A stretch of 64,000 nt of DNA from Silene conica (taxonomy: Eukaryota > Streptophyta > Magnoliopsida > Caryophyllales > Caryophyllaceae), in contig CM055320.2 in the NCBI GenBank assembly GCA_029255685.2, positions 12,758,614 through 12,822,613 on the forward strand, written 5' to 3'. Positions 11,089-21,910 of this stretch are shown piece by piece; position 1 is the stretch's first letter; each line of letters begins with the position of its first letter. Made by a program: the position numbers and the translations under genes. Below the pieces are notes generated by a model. That model was not told the DNA's origin. It saw only the letters and a list, made by a program, of their open reading frames with translations, and did not search any database.

Positions 11089-12113
11089 TTAAAGCTTGAG
11101 CAGCTATCATCCTTTTCGATAGAACTGAACAAAGAATATTGATGTGGCAGCTAAAGGCTCTTAATTAGATAATAGAATAGATACCTCATAAAAACAATAG
11201 CCTAATTATGTTTATAGACAGGAGTTGGGTGAGCAATAAGCCATAACATGAAAAAAATTGTCTAGAATCTAGTAATGATTCAGCAGGACCGTGTATTTTC
11301 ATTCAGCAAATCCTTGTTGATCATCATTTTCGCAGCATCAATAACTTAAGAATAAATGTTAGCCTCAATTCCATGCTACTAGAACTACATACAAAGCTCC
11401 ATGAATATTAAGGTAAACATGATATGCAGTAACACATTTACATCAACTAACCTACGCCCAGGACACTGCTATCAGAACATCTTTGGCATGTTGTCGTTGG
11501 TGGAGGCGCAGGAAATAGGCATCGATAACATGGGCTTCCTTTGTAATTGTAAACAGTTAGCTGTGAAGAAATTACGGTATGTTAAAAAGCCATTGCTAAC
11601 TAAAGTCTAGCAATTTGTGATAGCTTAAGTAAGAGAATGAGTGAAAAGTTCATAATTAGATGACCATATGCTTCATACTTGCCCTTTAGATCCCAGCGAT
11701 GCGCCTGATACAAGTGGCTACACAAGCATAAAAACGCAAGAGTGAATCAGCAGTAGTAACAGAATGCAAGGAAAATAACACACAGATACATGTGACACCA
11801 CTGTTAGAATGTAATAGAAAGATCACTCATGGCTCACAAATACATAAAGAGATTTTTGACATATGGGTAGCTAAGGGAGTTGATGCTGAAATACACATTA
11901 ATGTTAGCAAAAAACATTGATTAGGGAACAAGCTGATGTTAAAAACGCCACTAACATGAAACAATATTCTGCAAAATATAACATCTATTTATATAACAAG
12001 ATTGAGAAGAGATTTACGAACGAGCGACAAACAACAGCAGATTCTACTTTGGATTTGACAATGTAGGATTCAGTATGGTGGCTTAGATTTGTCACTATTA
12101 GAGTTAGACTATA
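11089..12113 (-). pseudogene. CNX5: Captured CNX5/MOCS3 (UBA4) gene fragment, several exons
   Basis: Four minus-strand blocks match the E1-like adenylyltransferase domain of CNX5/MOCS3/UBA4, which adenylates and sulfurates MoaD- and URM1-type ubiquitin-like proteins. The block at about 12022-12113 reads HTESYIVKSKVESAVVCRS. Exon 11679-11717 reads PLVSGASLGSKGQ. Exon 11452-11560 reads [17 protein letters not shown], then [19 protein letters not shown]. It keeps the CxxC zinc ligands and the CQRC cysteine region. Exon 11089-11124 resembles the following I-G-C-L-Q-A-L stretch. Acceptors (GTGTAG, TTCACAG, TTCAG) and donors (GTATG, GTTAG, GTAAGT) flank the last three exons, and their splice phases fit. 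A degenerate exon near 11839-11885 may belong too. The ATP-binding N-terminus and the rhodanese domain are not seen. It lies inside CACTA F, so it is a transduplicated fragment and not the host gene. Confidence 0.8.
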
Positions 12114-12514
12114 ACTGTAGCCTTGGTCCAAAAACGACTTAGTGTCAGCTAACGAAATCACCACCAGCAATTTAGAGGGAAACCAATGAGAGATAGAGGA
12201 CAAAAGAAGAGAAAGTAAAAATCATAAAGAGACAAACGAAAGCTAAAAAACAAAATCTGAGTAAAAAAGTAGTAAAAAAAGATCTCTTACTCGGTCTAAT
12301 AAAGTCTAACATACCTGAATCTGATAAGAGCTTGTGAGCATTGTGGAGCAACACTGCATTAAACATGAGATGGCTGATATTATAGATGGCAGAGACCTAT
12401 CCCCACTGTCAATTGTCTGTCCTCCAAGTATTTGCCCTCCTTAGGGTGGTGGATGACTTTTTCCTGGGGGAATCAATAGTGTGACAACCTTGCTACGTGT
12501 TGAATCTAGAAGGT
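12114..12514. other. CACTA F interior left of element B
   Basis: Contains a possible minus-strand mini-exon (12315-12353) between a TTTAATGCAG acceptor and a GTATG donor. It is open in all three frames and unassigned. The remainder is unrecognised. Element B begins at 12515. Confidence 0.35.
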
Positions 12515-14144
12515 TGATGAGCTTCATTTTGGTCATTATTTTCATTATATATTCTTCATTTTTGGTCCCGAATCGACCTCGTTTTGCGTGCCTTTGATCG
12601 TTTTTACGCCCGTTACCTCGTCTATTCCTATTTGTTTCACATTTTGTAGGTATTATGGCGGGGGCGAAGAAACGGGAGCAAACGGGACGATTTTGGTGCG
12701 AATTATGAAGAAATATGGAGGAAGTAGCAAGAACCATTCCCAGGGCCTCTCAGCCGGTCCCCAGCCGGCGGCCGGTAGGCCGGCTGGGGATCTTGACTTG
12801 ACTTCTGGAGAAAAATGTGAAAAAGTTACAGATTCATGGTTTAGGGTTCCCAGCCGGTGGCCAACCGGCAGCCGGTCAGCCGGCTGGGATGCATATCCTA
12901 TACTTAGCCATTTTTTGAAGAACGAAGAAATTGCAAAGTTGGGCAGATTCATGCAAAAGGTGTCCCAACCGGTGGCTAACCGGCAGCCGGTCCACCGGCT
13001 GAGGGTGCCTGTGCATTGAAGAATTGAAGAGAAAAGTCAGATTGGCCAAATAGGCCTCTCAGCCGGTGCCAGACCGGCAGCCGGCCGGTCGGCTGAGAAT
13101 CAAGAATTATTCGAAGAAATTTTCAGAAGTCCTTATTTAGACTCTCAGCCGGTCCCAGACCGGCAGCCGGTTGACCGGCTGGGAGTCACTTTTCAGAGTT
13201 TCGAGCACTATATAAACCCGCACTTGTATCATTTTGTTATCACGCATTTCTAAGCATATTTCTAGGGTTTTACTGTTTCGTTAGCATACACTTAGTCTAC
13301 AAAAACTCTCTTAAATATTTAATCCTCCTTAGATCTTAGTTTAATCTTTAAATTCTTGTTAATCTTTCTTTAGTAATCTCTTTAGTAATCTTCTTGGGCA
13401 TTTGTAGAGGATATTTTGGGTTGTATTTTGAAGGATTTGAAAGAACTCTTCAACTTGTTATGCAAGTTACTTCCTTTTGCTTTGTTGTTGGTATAATCTT
13501 CCTAATCCCTACTTAGTTATTTAATTTGTTTAAGTTTCTTTTGTTCATTTGCTTGATTTTATTATAATCCATCATGTTTACCATTTACCCATCAATTGTT
13601 CATAGGTTTTCCCTAATCATGAGTGAGTAGTCCTTTTGCTAGGGTTAGGGGTGCACTTGGGTAGTTGGTGTTGATGTTTGTTGTTTAGGGTTAGGGTTTG
13701 GATTTCATCTTGGTTAGGTTTTCATTGTATGCATGCTAGATGTTTGATGAAATGCCTCAACGACGGTTGGGCATGATTCTTATTGTTGTTTGTCTTAGAC
13801 GATAGTCTAGGGCTCTCATGAGTATGTGTGCATGTTAAATTGACCGTGTTTGTAGCGAGAGCTAGGATATGGTTTGATTTTAGGCGAGTCAAATCGATAG
13901 ACGAGACGGACCTAGACCTAACATAGATGAGACCACCTACCCTTTGCATGTTTGACATCGACTACCCTAGTAACCCCCGACACCCTAGTTGCTTTAATCA
14001 TCAATTTCATCTCAATTTATTTGCTTTAGTCGTTCTTTAGTCGTTAATCAATCTCAAATTTATTACCCCGACTCGAGTTATAATTAGAACATAACTATAT
14101 AACTTCCCCACCATCTTCGTGTTCGACAACCCTATTATACTACT
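12515..14144 (+). repeat. 5' LTR of element B
   Basis: Starts TGATGAGC and matches 54133-55762 with about 1% difference. TATATAAAC-type TATA sequence lies near 13210. Five CCGG-type palindrome cassettes lie upstream of it (12747-13190). GTTTAGGGTTAGGGTTTGG at about 13682 resembles short interstitial telomere-type sequence. Confidence 0.85.
12747..13190. repeat. CCGG-type palindrome cassettes in B LTR
   Basis: Five cassettes, starting near 12749, 12849, 12963, 13058 and 13143. Each has the form CAGCCGGT...ACCGGCAGCCGGT..ACCGGCTG. In the three I measured, the two inner GCCGGT starts are 18 bp apart. AT-rich spacers of about 50-60 bp separate the cassettes. They are repeated at 54366-54805 in the 3' LTR. 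Frames such as 12588-13019 are cassette translations. Confidence 0.85.
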
Positions 14145-14235
14145 TCCTAGCCCAACATCCGAAAATTTTGATAACCCGTTTTATCAATCACCACCACCAT
14201 CACCACACGTTCCAAATCACCACCAAATTCATATA

Positions 14236-17200
14236 ATGGCCGTTCTTCGTGATCATAACCGGCCCAATCACAATGACACCACAAATCCAATCAACTTTGG
14301 CACTCTTGTTCCTCAAAATTTTGAAATACACCCTTCACAAATGAGTTCTATCGAGAAGAACGCCTTTAGTGGGGCTTCTCACGAAGATGCTCATGGACAC
14401 TTGAGAAAGTTCAAGGGTAAAGTCGCAATGATAAAGAAAACGGGAGTGCCCGAGGAGACCTTAAGGCTTATATTCTTCCCCTATTCCTTAACCGACAAGG
14501 CGGATAGGTGGTTAAATGTGCATGCTCCAAACACATTCACCACTTGGGACGACTTGGCAACGGCCTTCCTTGCCAAGTACTACCCGTCCTCTAAAACTGC
14601 CATGCTACGGAATGAGATAACTCAATTTCAGCAAGACGAGGGAGAATCTTTGGGAGAAGCTTGGGATAGATACCAAGATTTGCTTGCTAAGTGTCCCCAC
14701 CACGGGATACCCACTTGGTACACGACCCAAACCTTTTTTCAGACTCTTTTCCCACGGACGAAAGAAATGGTTAATGCATCAGCGGGGGGTAGCTTTGACC
14801 ACTTGCCGCATGAGGAGGGAACGAAGCTTATTAAAAAGATCGTTGATTCGGAGGAAAATTATGGTACTCGGGGAAATGTCTTGAGAAAGAGTAGCAAGTA
14901 CCCTAGTGAGCACCTTTCCAACTCAAAGGCGAACGAGGAAACCAATGCCAAGTTGGACATGTTAACCAAGAAGTTGGAAGAATTGACTAAGGGCTCCACT
15001 AGCAAAGAGACCAAGAGCAATGTCCCGGGGATGTACCAAGTGAATAGTGTAGCCTCATGTGATTTGTGTGGAGGAAATGGGCACACATTCGAAGTATGTG
15101 CAAACAACTCAATTGAGGGAAGTGGAAGTGAGGAAGAATTGTATGCTTTCCAAGCATTCAATAATCCTAGAGGGCAAAATACTTTCAACCACAATTCAAA
15201 CTACTACCATCAAGGGATTCGAGGGAGTCCTTACATGAGTTACAAAAGTACCAATGTGTTGAATCCTCATCAAATCCAACAACCTCAAGTGCAAAATCCC
15301 CCCGATTTTCAACCAAGGGGTGGAAACTTCAACCCGAGGAACAATTTCAACAACAACAATTTCTACCAAGGTAACCAATCCAATCAAGCCAATCAAGGCT
15401 TTCAACAAAGTTTCAATGACCCGAACTTTAATCCCAATTTCCCAAACAACCAAAACCCACAAAATTTCAATCCAAATTTCAACAACAACAACCCAAACTT
15501 CAACAATCAAAACAACCAACACTTCAATCCATCAAACCAAAATCTCAACCAACCACCATTCCAAAACAACCCCAATCAAAATCAAAACAACTACAACCAC
15601 AACCCACAAAATCCCAACAACCCAAATTACAACCCAAATTTCAACCAAAACTTTCCATCAAACAACCAAGGCCAAAACTTCAACAACCAAGCTCCGAAAG
15701 GCAACTCACAAGGTGGGGGTGTAAGGAATGATTATGGGTTCCCCTTGCCCCTCACCAATGCACCTCACCAAGACACAAGTGATTCCCAAGTGGGGGAGTT
15801 GTTGAAACTTGTCAAGAGCATGCAAGCAACTCACACCCAAGAAATGGCGAATTTGAAGAGTGCCAATCAAAGGGAGATACGGGAAATGGAGGCTCGAGTT
15901 GCCTCTCAAGCTCTAGCAAATCCTCAAAGGCCACCGGGCGGCTTCCTTGCCCAAGGCCAAAGTTCCAAGGATGCCTCACACAATCACCAAGCACGTGCGG
16001 TGATCTTGAGAAGTGGAACGGAGCTAGAGGACCCGTACAAAGACTACAATTATGGTGAAGAGGAGCCTATTTTGGAGCTTGTGAAAGAGAAAGAAAAGGA
16101 AGTTGATGGTAGCACTTCAAGGGATGATGACTTTTATGTGGATGACCTCCCTTATGAGGAGAAAGAAGAAGAAGTTATCTTGGAGGAGGTGGATGCTAGA
16201 CAAGAAGAGTTGGTTGCACAACCAACTACTAAGGTAACAAGCAAACCAACACCCATCAAGGTACTATCTACCCCTCAATCTACTAGCTTGCCTTATCCTT
16301 CAAGGGCCTTGAAGGGAAAAGAGAACTTCAAGTTCACAAACTTTTGTAAAATGATTGAAAAACTTGAAGTGACTCTTCCCTTTACGGAGGTGATTTTGAA
16401 TATGCCGACCTACTCTAAGTTTTTAAAAGAAATCTTGTCGGGCAAGAGGACCTTGGGTAACCAAGAGGTAATGGCTATGAGGGAGGAGTGTAGTGCACTT
16501 CTCCTCCAAAAGGAGCCAAAGAAACTTGGTGACCCGGGGAGCTTCTCTATCCCTTGTATAGTCGGTGGCATTCCAATCTCTCGTGCCCTTTGTGATCTAG
16601 GAGCTAGTGTAAGTGTGCTCCCTTTGAAAGTTGCAAAAAGAATTGGTTTGAATGATTTAGTTCCCACAAGTATCACCCTCCAATTGGCGGATAGGTCCGT
16701 CAAGCGCCCTTTGGGGGTGCTTGAGGACGTACCCGTCAAGGTGGGTAAACATTTAATCCCCGCCGATTTTGTTGTCCTTGATATCCCGGAGGATAGACAC
16801 ACTCCCATCATCCTTGGTAGGCCTTTCTTGGCTACCGGAGGCATCTTGATAGACGTGAAGAATGGGCGGCTCACCTTTAGAGTTGGGGATGACAAAATTG
16901 AGTTTAATCTACCTACTATGATGAAAGGTCCAAAGCATGATGAGACATTCACATTGGACATTGTGGAGCAAGTGGTAAGGGAGATGGTAGAGATGGAAGA
17001 AGAGAAGGAAAGTCACATGGAACAATTATGTGGCATCACAACTTGTGAAGACAAAGAAATGGATGAGAACATTGAGCTAGAAGATGAGGAAGTTGAGAAG
17101 GTGGAGGGGATGCTCCCTCCAAAGGTACAACTCAAAACCCTTCCTCCCTCCCTCAAGTATGCCTTTCTTGGGGAGGGAGAGGCTTACCCGGTAATTATCA

Positions 17201-17312
17201 ACGCCAACCTCAATGAGCAACAAGAATCCAAACTCATTTCAACTTTAAAGGATCATAGAAGCTCATTGGGGTATAGCCTTGATGACATCAAGGGGCTAAG
17301 CCCGAATCTTTG
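14236..17312 (+). pseudogene. Element B gag and protease region
   Basis: A long open region, interrupted at its end by TRIM E. I place the start at the ATG at 14236 (MAVLRDHNRPNH) because the upstream in-frame codons lie in or next to the LTR. In order it shows a retrotransposon gag domain (DKADRWLN and the FLAKYYP segment), a zinc-knuckle-like cysteine cluster (CDLCGGNGHTFEVC), a long Asn/Gln/Pro-rich linker, and a retropepsin-like segment (CDLGASVSVLP ... IILGRPFL). The gag product would form the particle and the protease would cut the polyprotein. It is a fossil. Confidence 0.85.
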
Positions 17313-17871
17313 TGTAACAACTCGACCCACCGCTGTGGTAACACAGACCCAATAAGATGGGTGTGCACTTTTCGGCCTATTAATTGTCCTCACTTAAGCC
17401 TAAAAGCACAAGGCCTTGTTACTAAGTGGTGGGTGGAAGTTATTATAAACATGTCACAAGCCTCACATTCTACCGATGTGGGACAACTTTCCCCTCACAC
17501 TCTTGGGGTGTTAAGAACTCCGCCACTTAAAGAACACAACGTCCTCGTTGTGCCTCAAACTTGACCACAACTAGGGCCAGAGCCAGAATCCTCCCCCGCT
17601 AGGCTGGTGACCCGGGTACTCCCGACCACAGGCTCACCACACGGTCGCAGGGTCGCTCTGATACCATTTGTAACAACTCGACCCACCGCTGTGGTAACAC
17701 AAACCCAATAAGATGGGTGTGCACTTTTCGGCCTATTAATTGTCCTCACTTAAGCCCAAAAGCACAAGGCCTTGTTACTAAGTGGTGGGTGGAAGTTATT
17801 ATAAACATGTCACAAGCCTCACATTCTACCGATGTGGGACAACTTTCCCCTCACACTCTTGGGGTGTTACA
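17313..17871 (-). mobile_element. TRIM element E
   Basis: Two direct repeats of about 203 bp (17313-17515 and 17669-17871) start TGTAACAACTCG. They differ at only a few sites, mostly at the inner edge of the first copy. They flank an interior of only about 153 bp. The TSD is CTTTG (17308-17312 and 17872-17876). The complement of TGGTATCAGAGC, the initiator-Met tRNA primer-binding site, lies at 17655-17666 beside the right repeat, so the element runs on the minus strand. A purine-rich tract abuts the left repeat. There is no coding capacity, as expected of a TRIM, and it needs proteins from a partner. It looks young. Confidence 0.9.
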
Positions 17872-18308
17872 CTTTGCATGCATAGGATAATCTTGGAGGA
17901 AGGAAGTAGACCTAAGGTAGAGGGTCAAAGGAGGTTGAACCCCAAGATGGGAGAAGTTGTCAAAAGTGAAGTTCTTAAGTTGCTTGAGGCCGGCATCATC
18001 TACGAAATCACGTATAGTTGGTGGGTGAGCCCCGTCCATGTTGTCCCCAAGAAGGGGGGTGTAACATTGGTTACACAAGAGGATGGGACTCTCCTACCGA
18101 CTCGTCCGGTGACGGGTTGGAGGATGTGTATTGATTACCGAAAGTTGAATGCGGCCACTCTCAAGGACCATTTCCCAAACCCCTTAATTGATCAAATATT
18201 AGAGAGACTTGCGGGGCATTCGTACTATTGTTTTCTTGACGGTTATTCCGGGTTTTTTCAAATACCCATTCACCCGGAAGACCAAGAGAAAAAAACTTTT
18301 ACATGCCC
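17872..18308 (+). pseudogene. Element B reverse transcriptase, N-terminal piece
   Basis: Reads WRMCIDYRKLNAATLKDHFP and then FLDGYSGFFQIPIHP, the first conserved blocks of a gypsy reverse transcriptase including the first catalytic Asp. It lies between TRIM E and LARD D. The coding sequence picks up again on the other side of D at 29421. Confidence 0.85.
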
Positions 18309-20639
18309 TGTAACACCCCCATTTATTTAAGAGCCTTTAGCAAGACATTCTCAAATAAATGAAGCTGTTACCATCTCGGAATATCCGAGGTAGTGAATAA
18401 CAAAGTAAAACAACCAAAGTACTTTATAAAAACTGATGAAATTTAAACTTGGTCATCACAGTTACTACATAACAGAAAAGAAAATACAACTGATGACTTC
18501 TCTAGATGTGATATAAGTCTAAGTCGGTCCAAAGTACGCATCTCACATTCCTGCCCCAGCTCCTAGCTCATCTGTCTCTGTCCTGCAGAATCTACTCCCC
18601 ATTCCGGATCATCGTAGGTGTACACGAATACACTGTCAACCTCGCGGTTGAGTAGGATAACACAATAACAAATAATGCAACAAAGATGATATGCAAATGT
18701 CATGATATGCTCGAGCTCAACCTCATTCTCAATCTCAAACCCGTAACTCCCAGCCATACCGAACCTCCCGGCAGACTATAATCGGCCGTCGCCGAACACC
18801 AGCATAACAGCTGAGGTCACCAGGTCTAGTCCTGCAGAACTAGCCTGGGCCCAATAATATCTCATCATCTCAAATCCGTATCCAATGCACATGCCATGCT
18901 CGTAAATGCAACAATACTCTAAATCAATCATGCTATTAAATAATGCAATGCACATACCAACAATAATAATAATAATCAATACTCAGTCAAACCAATATCA
19001 TTCTCATATCAATCATACTCAGCATCCATAACACACAATACCACAACCATTCATAACACAACATAGAGTATAAGGTCAGTGTATCCTACCTGGATAGCAA
19101 TATAGTCCAAAAACAAGCCAGCGAGTAAACAGAATAATGCCACCTCAAAATCGTCACCTAACAATATAATATACACATAATTACTAACTAATATAATTAA
19201 CTACGTAAACAAGTATAATATATCAATTCTTCAAATTAACGATTTAAATAATATATGTTACGCATAACGAGACCGTATTAAACATGACTATTTCAATTAA
19301 TTTAACAAACCTAACCTTATTACTTTTATAACTAAAGTCAATTAAATAACCAAACATAGAAAATATAAGCGAACTATTGATATCCGTCACATTCTTATTT
19401 TGAACTTACTTAACAGCTCATATAATTAAATATCATGAACACCATTTACTACTAATAATAATTATCTAACCATACTTTAACAACAACAATAATATTACTA
19501 ATAGTATTAATACATATAATAATAATAGTAGTGTAGTATTAATAACATACACGGGTAGGGAATAACAACAATAAGAAACCGATACGCAGACCCTTCGACA
19601 AACAACCTTGGCAGCCCCGACAACAACTCCTTCTACACCCATCACGCCACCTGAACCACCCCTACTGTAACAGCCCGTATTTTCGTGAATTATATTTTAA
19701 GGGTTTTAATTTATTTTACGGAGATAAAATAATATTTTAATAATTATTGAGAAAGTGTTTTTAAATATTCCGTTAAGATCCGTCTTAAGAACCTTAAGTC
19801 CTTAAGACGTAACAACTTGGCATAGTTTAAATATCCGACTCAAGTATTCATTTCCATAACCGTTCCAAATATCCGTTCCATTTTAATTATTCGGAAAGGA
19901 CGACTCTCTTGTCCTCTTATAAGTAATATGTCGACATAATAATTCCCTTTATCCTCAACATTCCATTCTTTCACTGTAAAACAAACTTATCACAAAACCT
20001 CCATCCTTACTTCCTTCTTTTGCTAAGATCTTCATCATCCGTTCTTCAAAACGCAAAAGTAAGAACATTTTCGGAATCCTCGCTCGATTTCCAAGCCATC
20101 TATCACTTTCTTTTTGCAAATCCTTAAACTCGAAAATGGGGTTGTTTTCCCTAAATCTCGTTTTAAGTCCTTAAACTCGTTTGTTTATGTTGTAGGCGAA
20201 GGCTTAGACGATCCAGAGGGTGTTAGCAACCTAGTTGAGGAGGATCTTTAGCCGGAATCGCTCGAGAGGTGACGATAATGAGAAACTCGGCCTTTAAGTG
20301 TATATTAGCATATTTGATGTGAATCTTGTTTGGTTTCTGATTTTGTTGTTATATATTGATTCAAGGATTTAGTAATATGTTTAGGATGAGATTGTCGTGA
20401 AGAATTCATGCTTAAACTTGTTGTTAAGTGTTCTTAAGCATATTTTCAGTTTTTATCATTTTGCGACGGATACATGTATAAATCGTTTGAGGATTGTTAT
20501 GGGACTTGTTTTCTGGTAGATTGATAGTATTGGATGATTTATGTTAGTGGGTAAACACAATTTGTAGTGCTATCGAAGTTTAGAAGTCGAATTGTGAAGT
20601 TTGTGTAAGATTGGAAAAATCACGAATTGGTTACAGGCT

Positions 20640-21030
20640 CTCTGAGCCGGTCGACCGACCGGCCGCCGGTCGACCGGCTGGGAGAGCATTTAGGTGTTTT
20701 CTCGCGTTTTTGGAAAAATGGCTTAGGACTGCCAGCCGGCCGACCGGCCGCCTGCCGACCGGCTGGTAGTCATTTTGCCTTGTGTTGTTTGCGAAAAACT
20801 TATATAGGATGGGAGCCCAGCCGGCAGACCGGCCGCCTGCCAGCCGGCTGGGAGTACATGTGGGGATGGTTTTCGTTTGAGAAGGCTTGGGAAGGTCTTC
20901 CCAGCCGGCCGACCGGCTGCCTGCCGACCGGCTGGGAGGCCTTTTGTGTTGTTCTGTTTTTGAAAAGAAAGGAGGAAGGCTGGGAGGTCACCAGCCGGCC
21001 GACCGGCTGCCTGCCGACCGGCTGGGGACC
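20640..21030. repeat. CCGG-type palindrome cassettes in LTR A2
   Basis: Five cassettes, for example GAGCCGGTCGACCGACCGG followed by CCGCCGGTCGACCGGCTGG, with AT-richer spacers of 50-60 bp. The inner spacing of the first cassette is about 19 bp. The design is close to that of element B cassettes although the LTRs are otherwise unrelated. The frames at 20627-21046 and 20800-21153 are shadows. Confidence 0.85.
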
Positions 21031-21309
21031 CCGTAGGCTATTTTGAGGATTTTGTAAATTGAGTGTAACTTTCAAATGGTTAATCGGTTTTACTTGAAAC
21101 TTGTTTTGTGTACCTTTGGCATGTATTTGAGGTCCCCGGAGGATGGGCAACATTATATTGGGTTCGGGAATATAGCGAGGATAGAGACCCCCCGGTCGGG
21201 CAACCGAAAGGGAAACCGGCTCTCCCTCATCTTAGTTTCCGGGATCAATTAAGTGTTGATTAGAGGTTAAGAAAGTAGAACTATAGCTTAGTTCATAGAC
21301 TTGGATGAA

Positions 21310-21910
21310 ATTGTATTGATGCGTATTAAGGTATGCCTTAAGCTGGCCTCTGAGCTTAATACGTGAGTTGTTTGCCATATATGGGGGTATGCCTTAAGCT
21401 GGCCTCTGAGCCCTATATGTGTATGTTTGTCGTGTCTGGGATATGCCTTAAGCTGGCCTCTGAGCCTTAAGTTGGCCTCTGAGTCTGACGAGTAGAGCAG
21501 CTGCACAACGGGGCATTTAGGTCGTAACGCCTCACCCGGAGTGCAGATGTTTGGTGCTAGAACATGCCTTAAGCTGGCCTCTGAGTTTAGTACCTTGTGA
21601 TGTGGTGAAGGGACATGCCTTAAGCTGGCCTCTGAGTCCTTTACTTTTGGATGCTAGTCTATGCCTTAAGTTGGCCGCTGAGTCTAGTGTCTTGCTGATT
21701 GGCAGGTCCATGCCTTAAGCTGGCCTCTGAGTCCTTGCTTGCTGAATGTTTTGGTGTTTAGGTTATGTCTTAAGTTGACCGCTGAACCTTTACACTTGCT
21801 GAATGTTTTGGTGTTTAGGTTATGTCTTAAGTTGACCGCTGAACCTTTACACTTGCTGAATGTTTTGGTATAGGTTATGTCTTAAGTTGACCGCTGAACC
21901 TTTACTTGCT
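21310..21910 (+). repeat. Tandem repeats inside LTR A2
   Basis: About ten units built on ATGCCTTAAGCTGGCCTCTG with spacers giving a period of about 55-65 bp. The last units drift to TATGTCTTAAGTTGACCGCT. They correspond to 5340-5880 in copy 1. Confidence 0.85.

Noticed and set aside
11089-12113. An intact host CNX5 gene
   Set aside because: Only pieces of the adenylyltransferase domain are present, they are degenerate, and they lie inside CACTA TIRs.
18563-18979. Small conserved proteins repeated at 27065-27481, 22629-22880 and 28164-28415
   Set aside because: The repetition is simply the two LTRs of element D. The frames have no domain or coding bias.
20627-21046. Open frames rich in Gln-Pro-Val-Gly-Arg or Arg-Pro-Thr (also 6081-6377, 12588-13019, 40458-40931, 54122-54637)
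   Set aside because: They are translations of the CCGG-type palindrome cassettes, are open on both strands, and have no start context or domain.
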